Of a DNA stretch of 35,872 nucleotides, positions 23,832 through 33,075 are shown piece after piece (the stretch's first letter is position 1; each line of letters begins with the position of its first letter). Under the pieces are notes generated by a model. The model saw nothing but the letters and a program-made list of their open reading frames with translations. It did not search any database and was not told where the DNA came from. Origin of the DNA: an uncultured bacterium (lineage in GTDB: Bacteria; Myxococcota_A; UBA9042; PHBI01); NCBI GenBank assembly GCA_938040325.1, contig CALHXW010000251.1, forward strand, positions 1 to 35,872. The letters are read 5' to 3'. A program made the translations under genes and the position numbers.

Positions 23832-23994
23832 CTAGCAGCGTGCGGGGAAATGCGGATTCTGGGACGCAGCGAGGTGTGCCGCTGGGGTGATGAACGAGAG
23901 GAAACCCTGTCGGGACAAGGTGATCTCGAGATCATCACTCCAGTGGTGCGCATCGCAAAGTCATCAGATTTCGCATTTCCCCGCACGCTGCTAG
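23832..23994. repeat. 163-bp element with perfect 23-bp terminal inverted repeats
   Basis: The left arm (23832-23854, beginning CTAGCAGCGTGCGGGG) is the exact reverse complement of the right arm (23972-23994). Weaker pairing continues inward for several bases. The centre contains a perfect 14-bp palindrome TGATCTCGAGATCA (23921-23934). No open frame of note lies inside. The right arm supplies the TAG stop codon of the minus-strand gene ending at 23991. The ends match the fold-back at 426-466, showing a dispersed family. It may be a MITE-like element or a repeat used as a two-way terminator between convergent genes. Confidence 0.8.
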
Positions 23995-26417
23995 AGCGCC
24001 GACAAGAGGTGCTTCATCAGCCGCAGTCCTTGGAAGCCGGCGACGGCGACAGCGATCGTGAACCCGATGACAACGGCCAGCTGCAGCGCACCCATGGGTT
24101 GCCGCGGTGAGTCGTCGTCGGCGGGCGGCGGAATGTCACCCTCGGCTGTCGGCACGACGTCGGGTGTTCGAACCTGCGTCGCCCAGTGTCCGGGCAACCC
24201 AGCGCACCAAGCACCGAAGGCGCGGCTGGTGTCGCGCACGTCCTGACGGAGGAGCGCGCCGACCAAGAGACCGACGACTCCGCCGAACGCCAGCAAGGCC
24301 ACGCCACCGCCGTCACTCATGACGCCATAGCCAAGCCCGGTCGCAGCAGCGACGGTCAGGGCGATCGCTCGGGTTGCCCCGTTGCGATGGACGGCGAACC
24401 CGCAAGCCAGCATCACGAGCAGCGTCGCGAGGAGCAGCAGGGCAGTGCGGACCCAGCCAGCAGCGTAGGGGAGCGTGGTGCGTACGCTTGTGTCTGCGGG
24501 GATCCAGTAGCGGCTATAGTCCAGACGCTTTCCACCCGTCGGTAGGGTGATGCGCACGGGCATCATACCGCCGTCGGCGCTGGTGACGGCGCTCGGCGTG
24601 ACCCGAGGTGTGCGGTCCCGCCGCGGCGCCGCGTCCGCGCTCGTCCTGGCTCCAGCCGCGCGGTACCACGAGAGGCGTCCGGTGTATCCTTGGCTCGGTA
24701 CGTCGGCCTCAAGCGGCTGGTAGTCATGGGAGTTGGGGGCGTAGACCGTCCACTGTAGCGACATGACCGGCAGCTCAAAGGCCGGCAGCGCCAGGTCTGT
24801 CTCGCCGATGAGGCCAGGGGCCTGGACCTCGTTGGCAAACACGACCGAGAGCGTCAGTGGCGCCAACGCGCCGATCGAGCCAGCGGAGCGCTTGAGCGGC
24901 AACCGAAGCCGTCCGCTTGCGTCTCGGCTGGGGTTCACCGGTAAGCCGTCGAGCAGCGCCGACTTCACGGTGGCCCCTTCCGGCAGGTCGAGCGCGAGGC
25001 TATGGCGGAGCCGGTTGCGCATCGTCACCCGCAGCTCTGTCAGGACCGTGCCCGTCGCTGAGGTCACCGTTGTTGCTCGCACTCGGTCGATGCTGTCGGC
25101 CACGATGTCGTGCTCAGGCAAGCGCGTGGCCGAGAGCGAGAGCCCACGGTTAGCGCCGTGAAAGCGGTAGGCGCGCAGGATGGGGCTGACCGCGCTGCGC
25201 ACGAGCTCGCGGGGCAGCTGACGGGTGTCCACTTCGCGGACCTCGCCGCGGCGACTTGCCTCATCGAGGCGCAGCTTCCCGGGGACCTCCACAGCAATCC
25301 AGCCGACGTGCCGCTCGACGCCTTGGGGGGTCGGGATGGGAACCGCGAACCGGTCGCCGCCGTCGGCCGTCCGTCGCTTCAAGCGCAGCGAGATCTCGTA
25401 GCGGTCTCGGATCGGCACGGCGGTCTGGCCGCGGAGGAGCTGGCCAGCGCCTTGCCCCTCGGGTAGAGGCTCAAGGGTGTACTGAAACGCGCCTTCCCCG
25501 TCGGCACTCACGACGGTGAGGCCCTCTGGGATCACGACGTCGAAGCGCTTCTGACCGGCATAGAGGATCGTGTAGCGGAGGGCGGCAAAGACATCGAGCG
25601 AGCCGTCGTCAACGCTGAGGAGGTTGAGGCTCTCAGCGTAGGTCCGCGCGACGGCGTCCGGGCCAGCGCCGAGATCACGAAAGCCGACGAGGTGGAGACG
25701 CGTCGCCGGGCGCAGCGTCGCGACCAGCCGGGTCTTGCCGTCGTCTGAGGTCACCTTTGAGCTGACGGGGTTGTCGATCCTGGGCTCAAGCTTGGCGACG
25801 CTAAACAAGCAGTCGAACTCCGTGACCGGTGTCCGAGCGACCACAAAGTCGTACTCGATGGAGCCTCTGGGACCGCGCGGCGGCACGAGCAGCTCGACCT
25901 CGACGCTCACCTCACCCGTGCGTCGGGTGTGCCACACTTGGTAGCCGTGCTGCAACGACGTCGCGATCGGCTCGCCGTCGACCTTGGCGTTGACCACGAT
26001 GGCCCCGCTGCCGACCAGCGGCACGGACTTCCAGGCGTCTTCACGGTGCAGCGTGGCTGACAGCGAAAGGGTCAGATGCAGCACGCCGTTACGTTCCTCG
26101 CCTTGGTAGCGCGTCGCGCCAAGCACGACCGCAGGGCCCAGGCGCTTGGTCGAGCGACCCTCGGCGTTCTTCTTGGCTGCGGTCCACCAGCTTGAAAAGA
26201 CGTCAGCGGGCACTTCGATGGTCGCGGCGGGGTTGTCGGCTGAGTGAGTCCACGGGAGCACCGCGTCCACCTTCAGCGCTTCCTGAACGCGGCTCTGCGC
26301 GTCCATCAGAGCGTCGAAGCGCGCGTCGGAGTCTCGGGTGTCGCCGGTCCCGGCGTGGCTCACGCCACCGGCCATGACGAGGGCGAGGAAAGGCAGCAGC
26401 AGTCGGTTGCTACGCAT
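23991..26417 (-). CDS. Large envelope protein with signal peptide and C-terminal membrane helices
   Basis: Predicted 808 residues. It starts with a signal peptide (M-R-S-N-R-L-L-L-P-F-L-A-L-V-M-A-G-G-V-S-H-A). Residues about 25-640 are predicted extracytoplasmic and beta-rich, with no enzyme motif that I recognise. After them come several membrane helices at about 655-735 and 785-805, with a short loop between. A section near residues 450-580 (T-E-L-R-V-T-M-R-N, then A-L-L-D-G-L-P-V-N-P, then W-T-V-Y-A-P) matches a section of the neighbouring upstream gene, so the two are paralogous in part. The start overlaps the upstream stop by eight bases. The pair probably forms one envelope complex. The stop codon lies inside an inverted-repeat element. 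Function unknown. Confidence 0.82.
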   Translation of the reverse strand: MRSNRLLLPFLALVMAGGVSHAGTGDTRDSDARFDALMDAQSRVQEALKVDAVLPWTHSADNPAATIEVPADVFSSWWTAAKKNAEGRSTKRLGPAVVLGATRYQGEERNGVLHLTLSLSATLHREDAWKSVPLVGSGAIVVNAKVDGEPIATSLQHGYQVWHTRRTGEVSVEVELLVPPRGPRGSIEYDFVVARTPVTEFDCLFSVAKLEPRIDNPVSSKVTSDDGKTRLVATLRPATRLHLVGFRDLGAGPDAVARTYAESLNLLSVDDGSLDVFAALRYTILYAGQKRFDVVIPEGLTVVSADGEGAFQYTLEPLPEGQGAGQLLRGQTAVPIRDRYEISLRLKRRTADGGDRFAVPIPTPQGVERHVGWIAVEVPGKLRLDEASRRGEVREVDTRQLPRELVRSAVSPILRAYRFHGANRGLSLSATRLPEHDIVADSIDRVRATTVTSATGTVLTELRVTMRNRLRHSLALDLPEGATVKSALLDGLPVNPSRDASGRLRLPLKRSAGSIGALAPLTLSVVFANEVQAPGLIGETDLALPAFELPVMSLQWTVYAPNSHDYQPLEADVPSQGYTGRLSWYRAAGARTSADAAPRRDRTPRVTPSAVTSADGGMMPVRITLPTGGKRLDYSRYWIPADTSVRTTLPYAAGWVRTALLLLATLLVMLACGFAVHRNGATRAIALTVAAATGLGYGVMSDGGGVALLAFGGVVGLLVGALLRQDVRDTSRAFGAWCAGLPGHWATQVRTPDVVPTAEGDIPPPADDDSPRQPMGALQLAVVIGFTIAVAVAGFQGLRLMKHLLSAL

Positions 26418-29088
26418 GGGAAGCCTCCTGTCGGAGCGAGTGTGCGGGGGTCAGCTCGGCGGGTCCGGTGGGCGCCACAGGGTCGCGCCGGCGAGGCTTG
26501 CTGGGTGACGACGGAGGGGCCGAGGGACCGCCGGTCGTGGTTGGTGCGTCCGCGGCACGCCTGATGAGCAAGAGCCACACGGAGAGGATCGCGACGAGCG
26601 AGAGCGTCAGCATTCGAGGGTACCGAATCACAAAGCCGATGAGCCACGCGACGCCGATGGCCATGATGAGGTGGCGGACCCGAATCGATCGCGCAAGCTC
26701 GAGCGGCGACTCGAACCAGCCGGCGACGATGCGATGCGCATCGATGCGGACGCCGGCTTGCCAGAGGCCAACGATGAGCGCGGCGAGCGCGCCAAGCAGC
26801 ATCGCGTAGTGGACGCCGAGGACGTAGTGAGCGAGCCACATCAGCGAGCCACCGGTCACCAGTAAGACCGCCCACCGAATGGGCTTGGGGACGCGTCGAA
26901 CGCGGGTGCCGCGGCCTGCTAGGCACCACAGCAAGAGCATGAAGATGAGGGCAAACGCGGCCCACCTTGCGGCGACAACGGCGGGTTCCGAGAGGTAGCT
27001 CACGCTGAGCGTGGGAGCCTGCGTGTCGGTCAGCAGGCGCTTGAAGCGGTAGCGCGTGCCCGTCAGCGAAAAGCCGGTCGGAGCGACCTCGCTGACGCTC
27101 TTCTGGGCGACCTCGGCACGGTAGATGCGTTTGCGCTTCTTGAGGATGCTCTCGTACTTGGCAGGTCCAGCAAACGCGCGGCTACCGCCGAAGGCCTCGT
27201 TGAGGAAGCGCCGCACGCGCTCGAAAAGGCCGAAGCGGAGGGCAGAGAGCTGACGCATGTTGCCGGTGATGGCCAGCGGCGTGACCTCGTCGGGCAGGTA
27301 GACGTACCAGGTGACGGCGAGCGTATCGACGTCGACCTCCGGTAGCGTCAGGTCGACGTCGCCCCACCAGCCCATCGTCAGGCCGGACGGTCGACGATAG
27401 GCGAGCTCGAGCACGAAGCTCGACTCTTCAACGGCCAGCTCGCTCGCTGTCGGAATGGTGAGCACGTCGCCGACTCGGATGGAGCCGCTGAGGTTGTTGG
27501 CGTCGGAGATCACCGGCCACTTCTGCGGGTCGGAGTAGTAGCGGTGGGCGATCGCGCCGAGGGTCTCGCCCTCAGACACGGTGTGGGTGCGGCCCGTTGC
27601 TGGGTCGATCCGGTCGCTCTGGCGGAGCGAGAAGAGCAAGACCCCGTCCTGCTCGACCGACCGGGCGGGCTTGACCGGCTGCCCGTCGAGCAGCGCATTG
27701 GTGAGGACCGCAGAGCTTGGCAACGTCACGCCGAGGTACTGACGGGCGTTGTTGCGGATGTCGAGCCTGACCTTTGTGACCTCTGTGCCGTCAGCCAGGA
27801 TGACCGTCGATGACTGCAGCTCGTCGATGAGCGTGCTGATGAGCGCGACTTCGGCTTCCCGCTCGATGGTCACCGAGATGGTAGGGGCCGTCTCGAAGCT
27901 GAAGCCGAGCAGGAGTGGGCGGCTCGAGAGCTCCGCCAGGGTCGGGGGAAGCTCGCGAGGATTGGCGACGACCGCGTCGGTGAGCGTGGCCACCGAGACG
28001 CTGAGGCCCGCCGGCGCCTGAACGCCGAGGGCGCCGACGAGCTTGGTGCCGGGCGGAGGCGAGACCGTCCGAATCGGGAGCTCGGCGCCGTCGGGGCTCG
28101 TGGGGTACTGGTAGCGGATCGTGAGCTGAGCCGCGTCGTCGATGAGGTAGCGCAGCAGGACGCTCAGGTCTCGGCCCGCCGCGGAGTCTCCACCTTCCTC
28201 AGCAGCTTCGGTGCGCCACTGAAGGACCGCGTCGCCCACCACATCGAGCACCTCGACCTCAGGCGGTAGGCGGAACGTCACCCGGTCGGTCTCGCCTTCG
28301 ATCACATCGACCCGGAAGACCGACGCGCCTTCGACCAACCCGTCGCCGATGGTCACGAGTCCATCCATCTCGAAGCGGAGCCGCGTGGGCTCAGGGTTCT
28401 CGTCGGCCTCACGGGTTCGTCGCCACGTGAGATCGACCTGTCCGTTGGCGTCGAGAAAGCCTGTCACTTTGGTTGTCGTTTGCTCAGCGGCAGTCTCAGT
28501 CACGACGCCTCCCGCAATGGTTGCCTCCACGTCGGTCTCTGGGAGAGTCACAGCGATCGAGGTGGTGCCGCCGCGCGGAAGCGCCAGCCTCAAGCGGCGC
28601 GTGAAGCGCTCTCGAAGCTCGCCCTTAAAAAACCTCACCTCCACGCTGTACGTGCCGGGCGCGGTGACGCCGACGGTGTAGAACTCGCCCTGCCTGACCA
28701 GCGAGGTGGGCTCGCCGTTGAGCGTGACCGCACCTGGTGAGGCGCCCACCTCGACGACAGGGACTTGAAGGTAGCCGACGTCTTCAAAGACCGTGAAACG
28801 GGTCATGAGGCGGCCTTCCAACAGACCCTTGTCAAAGCGGCCAGTCAGCTCGCGATCCACGTAGGCAAACTGCGTCGGCGACAGGGCGTGCCTCCGCTCC
28901 TCGCCGGCGTCATCGACCAGCTCTGACCACTGCTCTAGCGGCATGGTGACAGTGCCTTCCGGCGGCGCAGCGACTGCCAGAAGCGGCACTCCGGCGAAAA
29001 AAACCGTCAACAGCGCGACGTGGCGTGCGACCCCTTCAGCACCACTCACCCCACGGAACGCTCTCGACACACGACTCGAAGCACGCAT
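26410..29088 (-). CDS. Large envelope protein with LysM domain and C-terminal membrane helices
   Basis: Predicted 892 residues. ATG 29088 was chosen for GGAG six to seven bases upstream; an ATG at 29109 is possible. The N-terminus has a long signal peptide or anchor (hydrophobic R-H-V-A-L-L-T-V-F-F-A-G-V-P-L-L-A-V-A-A). Residues about 45-490 are beta-rich and extracytoplasmic. A LysM peptidoglycan-binding domain follows at about 500-545 (H-T-V-S-E-G-E-T-L-G-A-I-A, then W-P-V-I-S-D-A-N-N-L, then R-V-G-D-V-L-T-I-P). It is inserted into the region shared with the next gene: V-R-L-D-I-R-N and A-L-L-D-G-Q-P-V-K-P lie before it, and T-W-Y-V-Y-L-P after. Several membrane helices lie at about 706-843. 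The protein may link the inner membrane to the cell wall. No catalytic motif was seen. It is first in the two-gene minus-strand operon. Confidence 0.82.
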   Translation of the reverse strand: MRASSRVSRAFRGVSGAEGVARHVALLTVFFAGVPLLAVAAPPEGTVTMPLEQWSELVDDAGEERRHALSPTQFAYVDRELTGRFDKGLLEGRLMTRFTVFEDVGYLQVPVVEVGASPGAVTLNGEPTSLVRQGEFYTVGVTAPGTYSVEVRFFKGELRERFTRRLRLALPRGGTTSIAVTLPETDVEATIAGGVVTETAAEQTTTKVTGFLDANGQVDLTWRRTREADENPEPTRLRFEMDGLVTIGDGLVEGASVFRVDVIEGETDRVTFRLPPEVEVLDVVGDAVLQWRTEAAEEGGDSAAGRDLSVLLRYLIDDAAQLTIRYQYPTSPDGAELPIRTVSPPPGTKLVGALGVQAPAGLSVSVATLTDAVVANPRELPPTLAELSSRPLLLGFSFETAPTISVTIEREAEVALISTLIDELQSSTVILADGTEVTKVRLDIRNNARQYLGVTLPSSAVLTNALLDGQPVKPARSVEQDGVLLFSLRQSDRIDPATGRTHTVSEGETLGAIAHRYYSDPQKWPVISDANNLSGSIRVGDVLTIPTASELAVEESSFVLELAYRRPSGLTMGWWGDVDLTLPEVDVDTLAVTWYVYLPDEVTPLAITGNMRQLSALRFGLFERVRRFLNEAFGGSRAFAGPAKYESILKKRKRIYRAEVAQKSVSEVAPTGFSLTGTRYRFKRLLTDTQAPTLSVSYLSEPAVVAARWAAFALIFMLLLWCLAGRGTRVRRVPKPIRWAVLLVTGGSLMWLAHYVLGVHYAMLLGALAALIVGLWQAGVRIDAHRIVAGWFESPLELARSIRVRHLIMAIGVAWLIGFVIRYPRMLTLSLVAILSVWLLLIRRAADAPTTTGGPSAPPSSPSKPRRRDPVAPTGPAELTPAHSLRQEASHA

Positions 29089-29345
29089 TGGATCTCCGGT
29101 TTTTATCATTGGAAGTGATCCAGCCAGCGTCGACGGACAACGCAGGCGATCCTTTCGCAGCACTTCAGCAATATCTGTGCCAACGCCTCGCAGCCCAACC
29201 GAAGTGGCGCCGATGGTGGCTTTGTTGTCGTTTGACCACAGCGTCGCGTCAGATCTGCCACGACCCGTCACTTGGAACTTTCAGTCCGGGTGCCTAGCGT
29301 TCTGGGACGGCGCGGGAAGGACGTCGTAGCGCACGTAGGACGACG

Positions 29346-29903
29346 ATGTACGGACTGGTGAATCGCGCCATACAGGATATGGTGATTGAAACGCATGGGC
29401 TCGACTCTTGGCACCGGATCAAAGCCGCTGCTGGTGTCGAAGTCGAGCGCTTCAATCAGCTGACCGCGTACGACGACAGCGTGACTTACGACCTCGTGGC
29501 TGCCGCCAGCGACGAGCTTGGGACGCCGCAGGCGAGCGTGCTGGAGGCGTTTGGCGTCTATTGGGTGACGGTGACCGCCACGCGCGGGTACGGTGACCTG
29601 CTCGATATGTACGGCGACAACATCCCAGACTTTCTTGAGAAACTCGACGAGATGCACGCGCATGTGGAGCTCAGCTATCCCGAGCTGCGGCCGCCGTCGT
29701 TTCGCATGGAGCGGATGTCTGAGACCCTGCTGCGAGTTCAGTACGTCAGCGGCCGTCGGGGGCTCGCTCCGTTCGTTGTCGGTCTCCTCAAAGGGCTCGG
29801 CAGGCGCTTTGAGACGTCGGTGAGTGTCCGCCACGTGGTCGTCCGCGACGACGGCGCTGCTCACGACATCTTCGAGGTTCAGCTGCCGAGCGAGGCTGCC
29901 TAG
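29346..29903 (+). CDS. H-NOX haem nitric-oxide sensor protein
   Basis: Predicted 185 residues, the usual length of a stand-alone bacterial H-NOX. It begins with the family hallmark M-Y-G-L-V-N-R-A-I-Q-D-M-V. It then has A-A-A-S-D-E-L-G, E-A-F-G-V-Y-W-V, and G-Y-G-D-L-L-D-M-Y-G-D-N-I-P-D-F-L. The haem-ligand histidine is H104 (in M-H-A-H-V). The haem-propionate motif Y-x-S-x-R is Y133-V-S135-G-R137. P-E-L-R-P-P-S-F and G-L-A-P-F-V-V-G-L-L-K-G-L complete the pattern. Such proteins bind NO through haem and control a partner kinase or cyclase. The partner is very likely the hybrid kinase whose start lies one base after this stop. A ribosome binding site AGGA precedes ATG 29346. Confidence 0.95.
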   Translation: MYGLVNRAIQDMVIETHGLDSWHRIKAAAGVEVERFNQLTAYDDSVTYDLVAAASDELGTPQASVLEAFGVYWVTVTATRGYGDLLDMYGDNIPDFLEKLDEMHAHVELSYPELRPPSFRMERMSETLLRVQYVSGRRGLAPFVVGLLKGLGRRFETSVSVRHVVVRDDGAAHDIFEVQLPSEAA

Positions 29904-29904
29904 C

Positions 29905-32709
29905 GTGGACGCCCAAGCCATTCAGCTTGATAGAGACCACATTGCTCAGCTCTTCCCGGCGTTCTTGGTCCTCGACCGCGCGCTCAACATCGTGGCAACC
30001 GGACCCCTGCTGGCCCAGCTGGCCCCGGAGCTGGCGGCCGCGCAGCGAAGCGCGCCCCAGTCGTTTGGAGCGTGGTTTTCGCTGCATCGTCCCAGTGTCG
30101 AGGTGACCTACGATCATCTTCGCGACGCCAAGTCCGGGGTCGTCGTCGTGGAGCTTCGTGGTGGGGCTCTACGCCTGCGCGGCCAGGTCCTCGTCATCGG
30201 TGACGGCTTGTGTCTCGCCTGTGCGCCCGTGATTGGCTCGGTTGCGGACATGCGTGAACTTGGGCTCACCATGCACAACCTGGCGCCCCACAGCTCGTTG
30301 GCGGACTTCCTCTTTCTTGCCCAGTCCAAGACCATGGTCATCGACGACCTCCGGGTGGCGGAAGCGGAGATTCGGCGCAAGCGCGACGAGCTCATCGCAA
30401 GCAATGCCCGCCTCCAAGCGAGCGAGCAGCGCTTCCGTTCGATCGTTGAAGGCGCGACCCAGCCCATCCTGCTCGTCACGCGCGCTGGTGACGTCGTGAT
30501 GCGCAACGGCGCGGCCGACAAGGCCTTTGGACTCGACGGTCGTGCACCGGGAGCACTCTCGGTGGCCGATCTCTTCATGCCAGCGGAGCAAGTGCTCGCA
30601 GACTGGCGTGAGCTCAGCACGACCGTGGTCGACGTTGGCGACCGATCGAGCTGCGACATGACCGCGCGCAACATGGAGACGAACGAGGCATTCCCAGCGT
30701 CGCTGTCGATCACGGTCTGCGAGTCTGAGGGACCACTCGTCTTGCTGGTGCGTGACCTCTCCCGGGAGCACGCAACACGGGAGCACTTGGAGGCCGCCAA
30801 GGAGGCCGCTGAGCAGGCGAACCGGGCCAAGACCGAGTTCTTGGCAACCATCAGCCACGAGATACGCACGCCGATGAACGCCATCTTGGGGATGGCGCAG
30901 ATCGCGCTCGACACGAGCTCGCTTGCGATCAAACGCGACAGCATGGAGCGGGTGCTCACCAACGCCGAGGCCCTGCTTGGCCTGATCAACCAGCTGCTCG
31001 ACATCTCCAAGATCGAGGCGCGTCAGCTGATCATCGAAGAGCGTTCCTTCTCACCACATGACGTGGTCTACGGCGTCGCCGACACCCTCTTTGGCCAAGC
31101 CGCCGCACGAGAGCCGGCGCTTGAGTGCACGCTCGCGATCGATCCCAATCTACCGGCCGAGCTGGTCGGTGATCCTCAGCGGCTTCGGCAGATCTTGCTC
31201 AACCTCTTGGGCAACGCAGTGAAGTTCACGCTCGAGGGGAGCGTGTCGCTGACTTGTGAGCTTGTGGCGGGTCAGCGCGGCGCGAAGCCCCGCCTCTGCT
31301 TTCGTGTCACCGACACAGGGATCGGCATCGCGCCCGACAAGCTGGGCCGGGTCTTCGACAAGTTCTACCGTGTCACTCACGCCGACGACACCCAGCGCTT
31401 CGAGGGCACGGGGCTCGGGCTCAACATCACCCACGCGCTCACCGAGATGCTCGGCGGGTCGATCGCCGTCGAGAGCGAGCTTGGCCAGGGCACGACGTTC
31501 GAGCTGACGCTGCCCTTTGAGCAAGTCAGTGACGAGCCGGCGGTTAGCCTCAACCCACGCGCTCGCGGCCGCCGCGTCGCGGTCATTGCTGCCGACAGTC
31601 CGGCCGCCCAGTTCTTGGTGAAGCTCTTCCAGCGACGGGGCTTTGAGGCGGCCGTCCATCCACACGGCGAGGCGATCGGCGACGCTGATCTTCTCTACCT
31701 CGACTGCGGGTGGCTCGAGCAAGACCCCGAGACGCGTGCGCTCGTCCGGCAGGCCAAGCTTCCGATGGTGGCCGTCGTCGGCCAGGGGGTTGCTCCCCCG
31801 GCCGAGCTTCCGATCAACAAACTCCTCGTGCGGCCCGTCGGCAACGACAAGCCGGTACGGGCCGTGGAAGAGGTGCTCAACGTCAGCCCAAAGGTGGCCA
31901 AGGTCGCCAACACGCGGCGGGCACGTGTCGGAGCCCCGGCCATTCGGCCGGCCAAGGTCCTGATCGTCGACGACGAGCGGGACCAGCGCCACGTGATCGA
32001 GGAGATGCTCAAGACCGCAGGTCACACGACGAAGCTCGTCGTCAACGGGGAGCAAGCGCTCGCGGAGGTCTGCTCGCGTCACTATGACGCGATCCTGCTC
32101 GACATCGAGATGCCATCGGTCGACGGCTTTCAGGTCGCCCGCGAGGTGCGAGAGCACGAGGCCTCCACCGGCGCGCGACCGACGCCGATCGTCGCAGTCA
32201 CCGCGCGGGCGATGCCGGGCGTGCGAGAGGCATGCCTGGAAGCAGGAATGGACATCTACTTGGCCAAGCCGGTCCGCCGAGCGCACCTGCTGGCCGCGCT
32301 GAGCCGCTGTGTCGATCCGCGGCCAGTCGTTGTGATCGCCGACGACTCGCCGGTCAATATTGAGGTGATGCGCCGAATTCTGGCCAAGTTTGGCGACTTC
32401 CGGGTGCTGACTGCGTTCAACGGGCAGCAGGCGCTTGACCTGCTCGACCGGGAAGAGGTCGACCTCCTCTTGCTCGACATGGAGATGCCAGTGCTCGACG
32501 GCTACGCGACGGCACGGCGCGTGAAGGCCAACATCCCCGTCGTCGCTGTGACCGGTCACGTGGGGCCGGAGGAGAGGGCGCGCTGCGACGAGGCAGGCTG
32601 TCGCGATCATCTAGCCAAACCGCTGCGTCTCGACGCTGTCGAGAGCATGCTCAACCGGTGGCTGCCGCGGACGCCGTCCGGTCGTGTGATGCGGCCAACG
32701 CTCAGCTGA
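29905..32709 (+). CDS. H-NOX-associated hybrid histidine kinase with three receiver-like regions
   Basis: Predicted 934 residues. GTG 29905 was chosen because it directly follows the H-NOX stop and starts at the recognisable domain; the frame extends upstream inside the H-NOX gene. Residues 1-145 match the H-NOX-associated (HNOBA) domain (L-F-P-A-F-L-V-L-D-R, then L-R-L-R-G-Q-V). A coiled coil at about 150-195 leads to a PAS domain (about 195-295). The HisKA box S-H318-E-I-R-T-P follows. The ATPase motifs are N-L-L-G-N-A-V-K-F, D-T-G-I-G-I-A and G-T-G-L-G-L. After it come a degenerate receiver-like segment (about 550-660) and two intact receivers with phospho-acceptor D733 and D858. No membrane helix is present, so this is a cytoplasmic NO-responsive phosphorelay kinase; the output regulator is not in this window. 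Confidence 0.94.
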   Translation: MDAQAIQLDRDHIAQLFPAFLVLDRALNIVATGPLLAQLAPELAAAQRSAPQSFGAWFSLHRPSVEVTYDHLRDAKSGVVVVELRGGALRLRGQVLVIGDGLCLACAPVIGSVADMRELGLTMHNLAPHSSLADFLFLAQSKTMVIDDLRVAEAEIRRKRDELIASNARLQASEQRFRSIVEGATQPILLVTRAGDVVMRNGAADKAFGLDGRAPGALSVADLFMPAEQVLADWRELSTTVVDVGDRSSCDMTARNMETNEAFPASLSITVCESEGPLVLLVRDLSREHATREHLEAAKEAAEQANRAKTEFLATISHEIRTPMNAILGMAQIALDTSSLAIKRDSMERVLTNAEALLGLINQLLDISKIEARQLIIEERSFSPHDVVYGVADTLFGQAAAREPALECTLAIDPNLPAELVGDPQRLRQILLNLLGNAVKFTLEGSVSLTCELVAGQRGAKPRLCFRVTDTGIGIAPDKLGRVFDKFYRVTHADDTQRFEGTGLGLNITHALTEMLGGSIAVESELGQGTTFELTLPFEQVSDEPAVSLNPRARGRRVAVIAADSPAAQFLVKLFQRRGFEAAVHPHGEAIGDADLLYLDCGWLEQDPETRALVRQAKLPMVAVVGQGVAPPAELPINKLLVRPVGNDKPVRAVEEVLNVSPKVAKVANTRRARVGAPAIRPAKVLIVDDERDQRHVIEEMLKTAGHTTKLVVNGEQALAEVCSRHYDAILLDIEMPSVDGFQVAREVREHEASTGARPTPIVAVTARAMPGVREACLEAGMDIYLAKPVRRAHLLAALSRCVDPRPVVVIADDSPVNIEVMRRILAKFGDFRVLTAFNGQQALDLLDREEVDLLLLDMEMPVLDGYATARRVKANIPVVAVTGHVGPEERARCDEAGCRDHLAKPLRLDAVESMLNRWLPRTPSGRVMRPTLS

Positions 32710-32714
32710 GCGTT
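32697..32714. repeat. Perfect 18-bp palindrome over the kinase stop codon
   Basis: AACGCTCAGCTGAGCGTT is its own reverse complement and contains the TGA stop of the kinase gene (32707-32709). It could be a protein-binding site or help end transcription. It has no loop or T tract of a classical terminator. Confidence 0.5.
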
Positions 32715-33075
32715 CGTTCGCGCTCGATACCGTAGGTTCGCCGTCAAAATAACCGTCGGTTGAAATGCTGCCCGGAACAGCAAAGAGATTAGACCGCCCA
32801 CCTCACTCCGTGCGGGCTGAAGAAGGTGGACGGTCTAGTGACGCACACCTAGGCGGGAGAGCCGGGGCAGGCGCCAATTGGTTCGTGCTTTACGAGCGAG
32901 GTGCAGGCAGTCGCCTGACGTGCGTACGGGCGAGATGCCACCCGTGGCCGCGGGCAGACGTTACTTAGGCACCACGTGCAGAGCAAGACTTTGATGAAAG
33001 TCGTCAACCCGAGCGCTTGTTGAGCATCACGCGGGGCGTTCCGTGAACCTTCTCAAGCGGTTGGCGGGAAGCGAG
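32715..33075. other. Convergent intergenic region with hairpin
   Basis: About 360 bases between the kinase gene and the minus-strand transporter gene. The main structure is an inverted repeat: TAGACCGCCCACCT (32790-32803) pairs with AGGTGGACGGTCTA (32824-32837), 13 of 14 bases, around a 20-base loop. It is a candidate two-way terminator. A short open frame at 32765-32968 has no family likeness and crosses the hairpin, so no gene is called. Confidence 0.5.

Noticed and set aside
31150..32610. Open frame of about 480 codons on the minus strand opposite the kinase
   Set aside because: It is antisense to intact ATPase and receiver domains and shows no recognisable domain.
32765..32968. Short plus-strand open frame between kinase and transporter genes
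   Set aside because: It runs through a hairpin, lacks a ribosome binding site and resembles no family.
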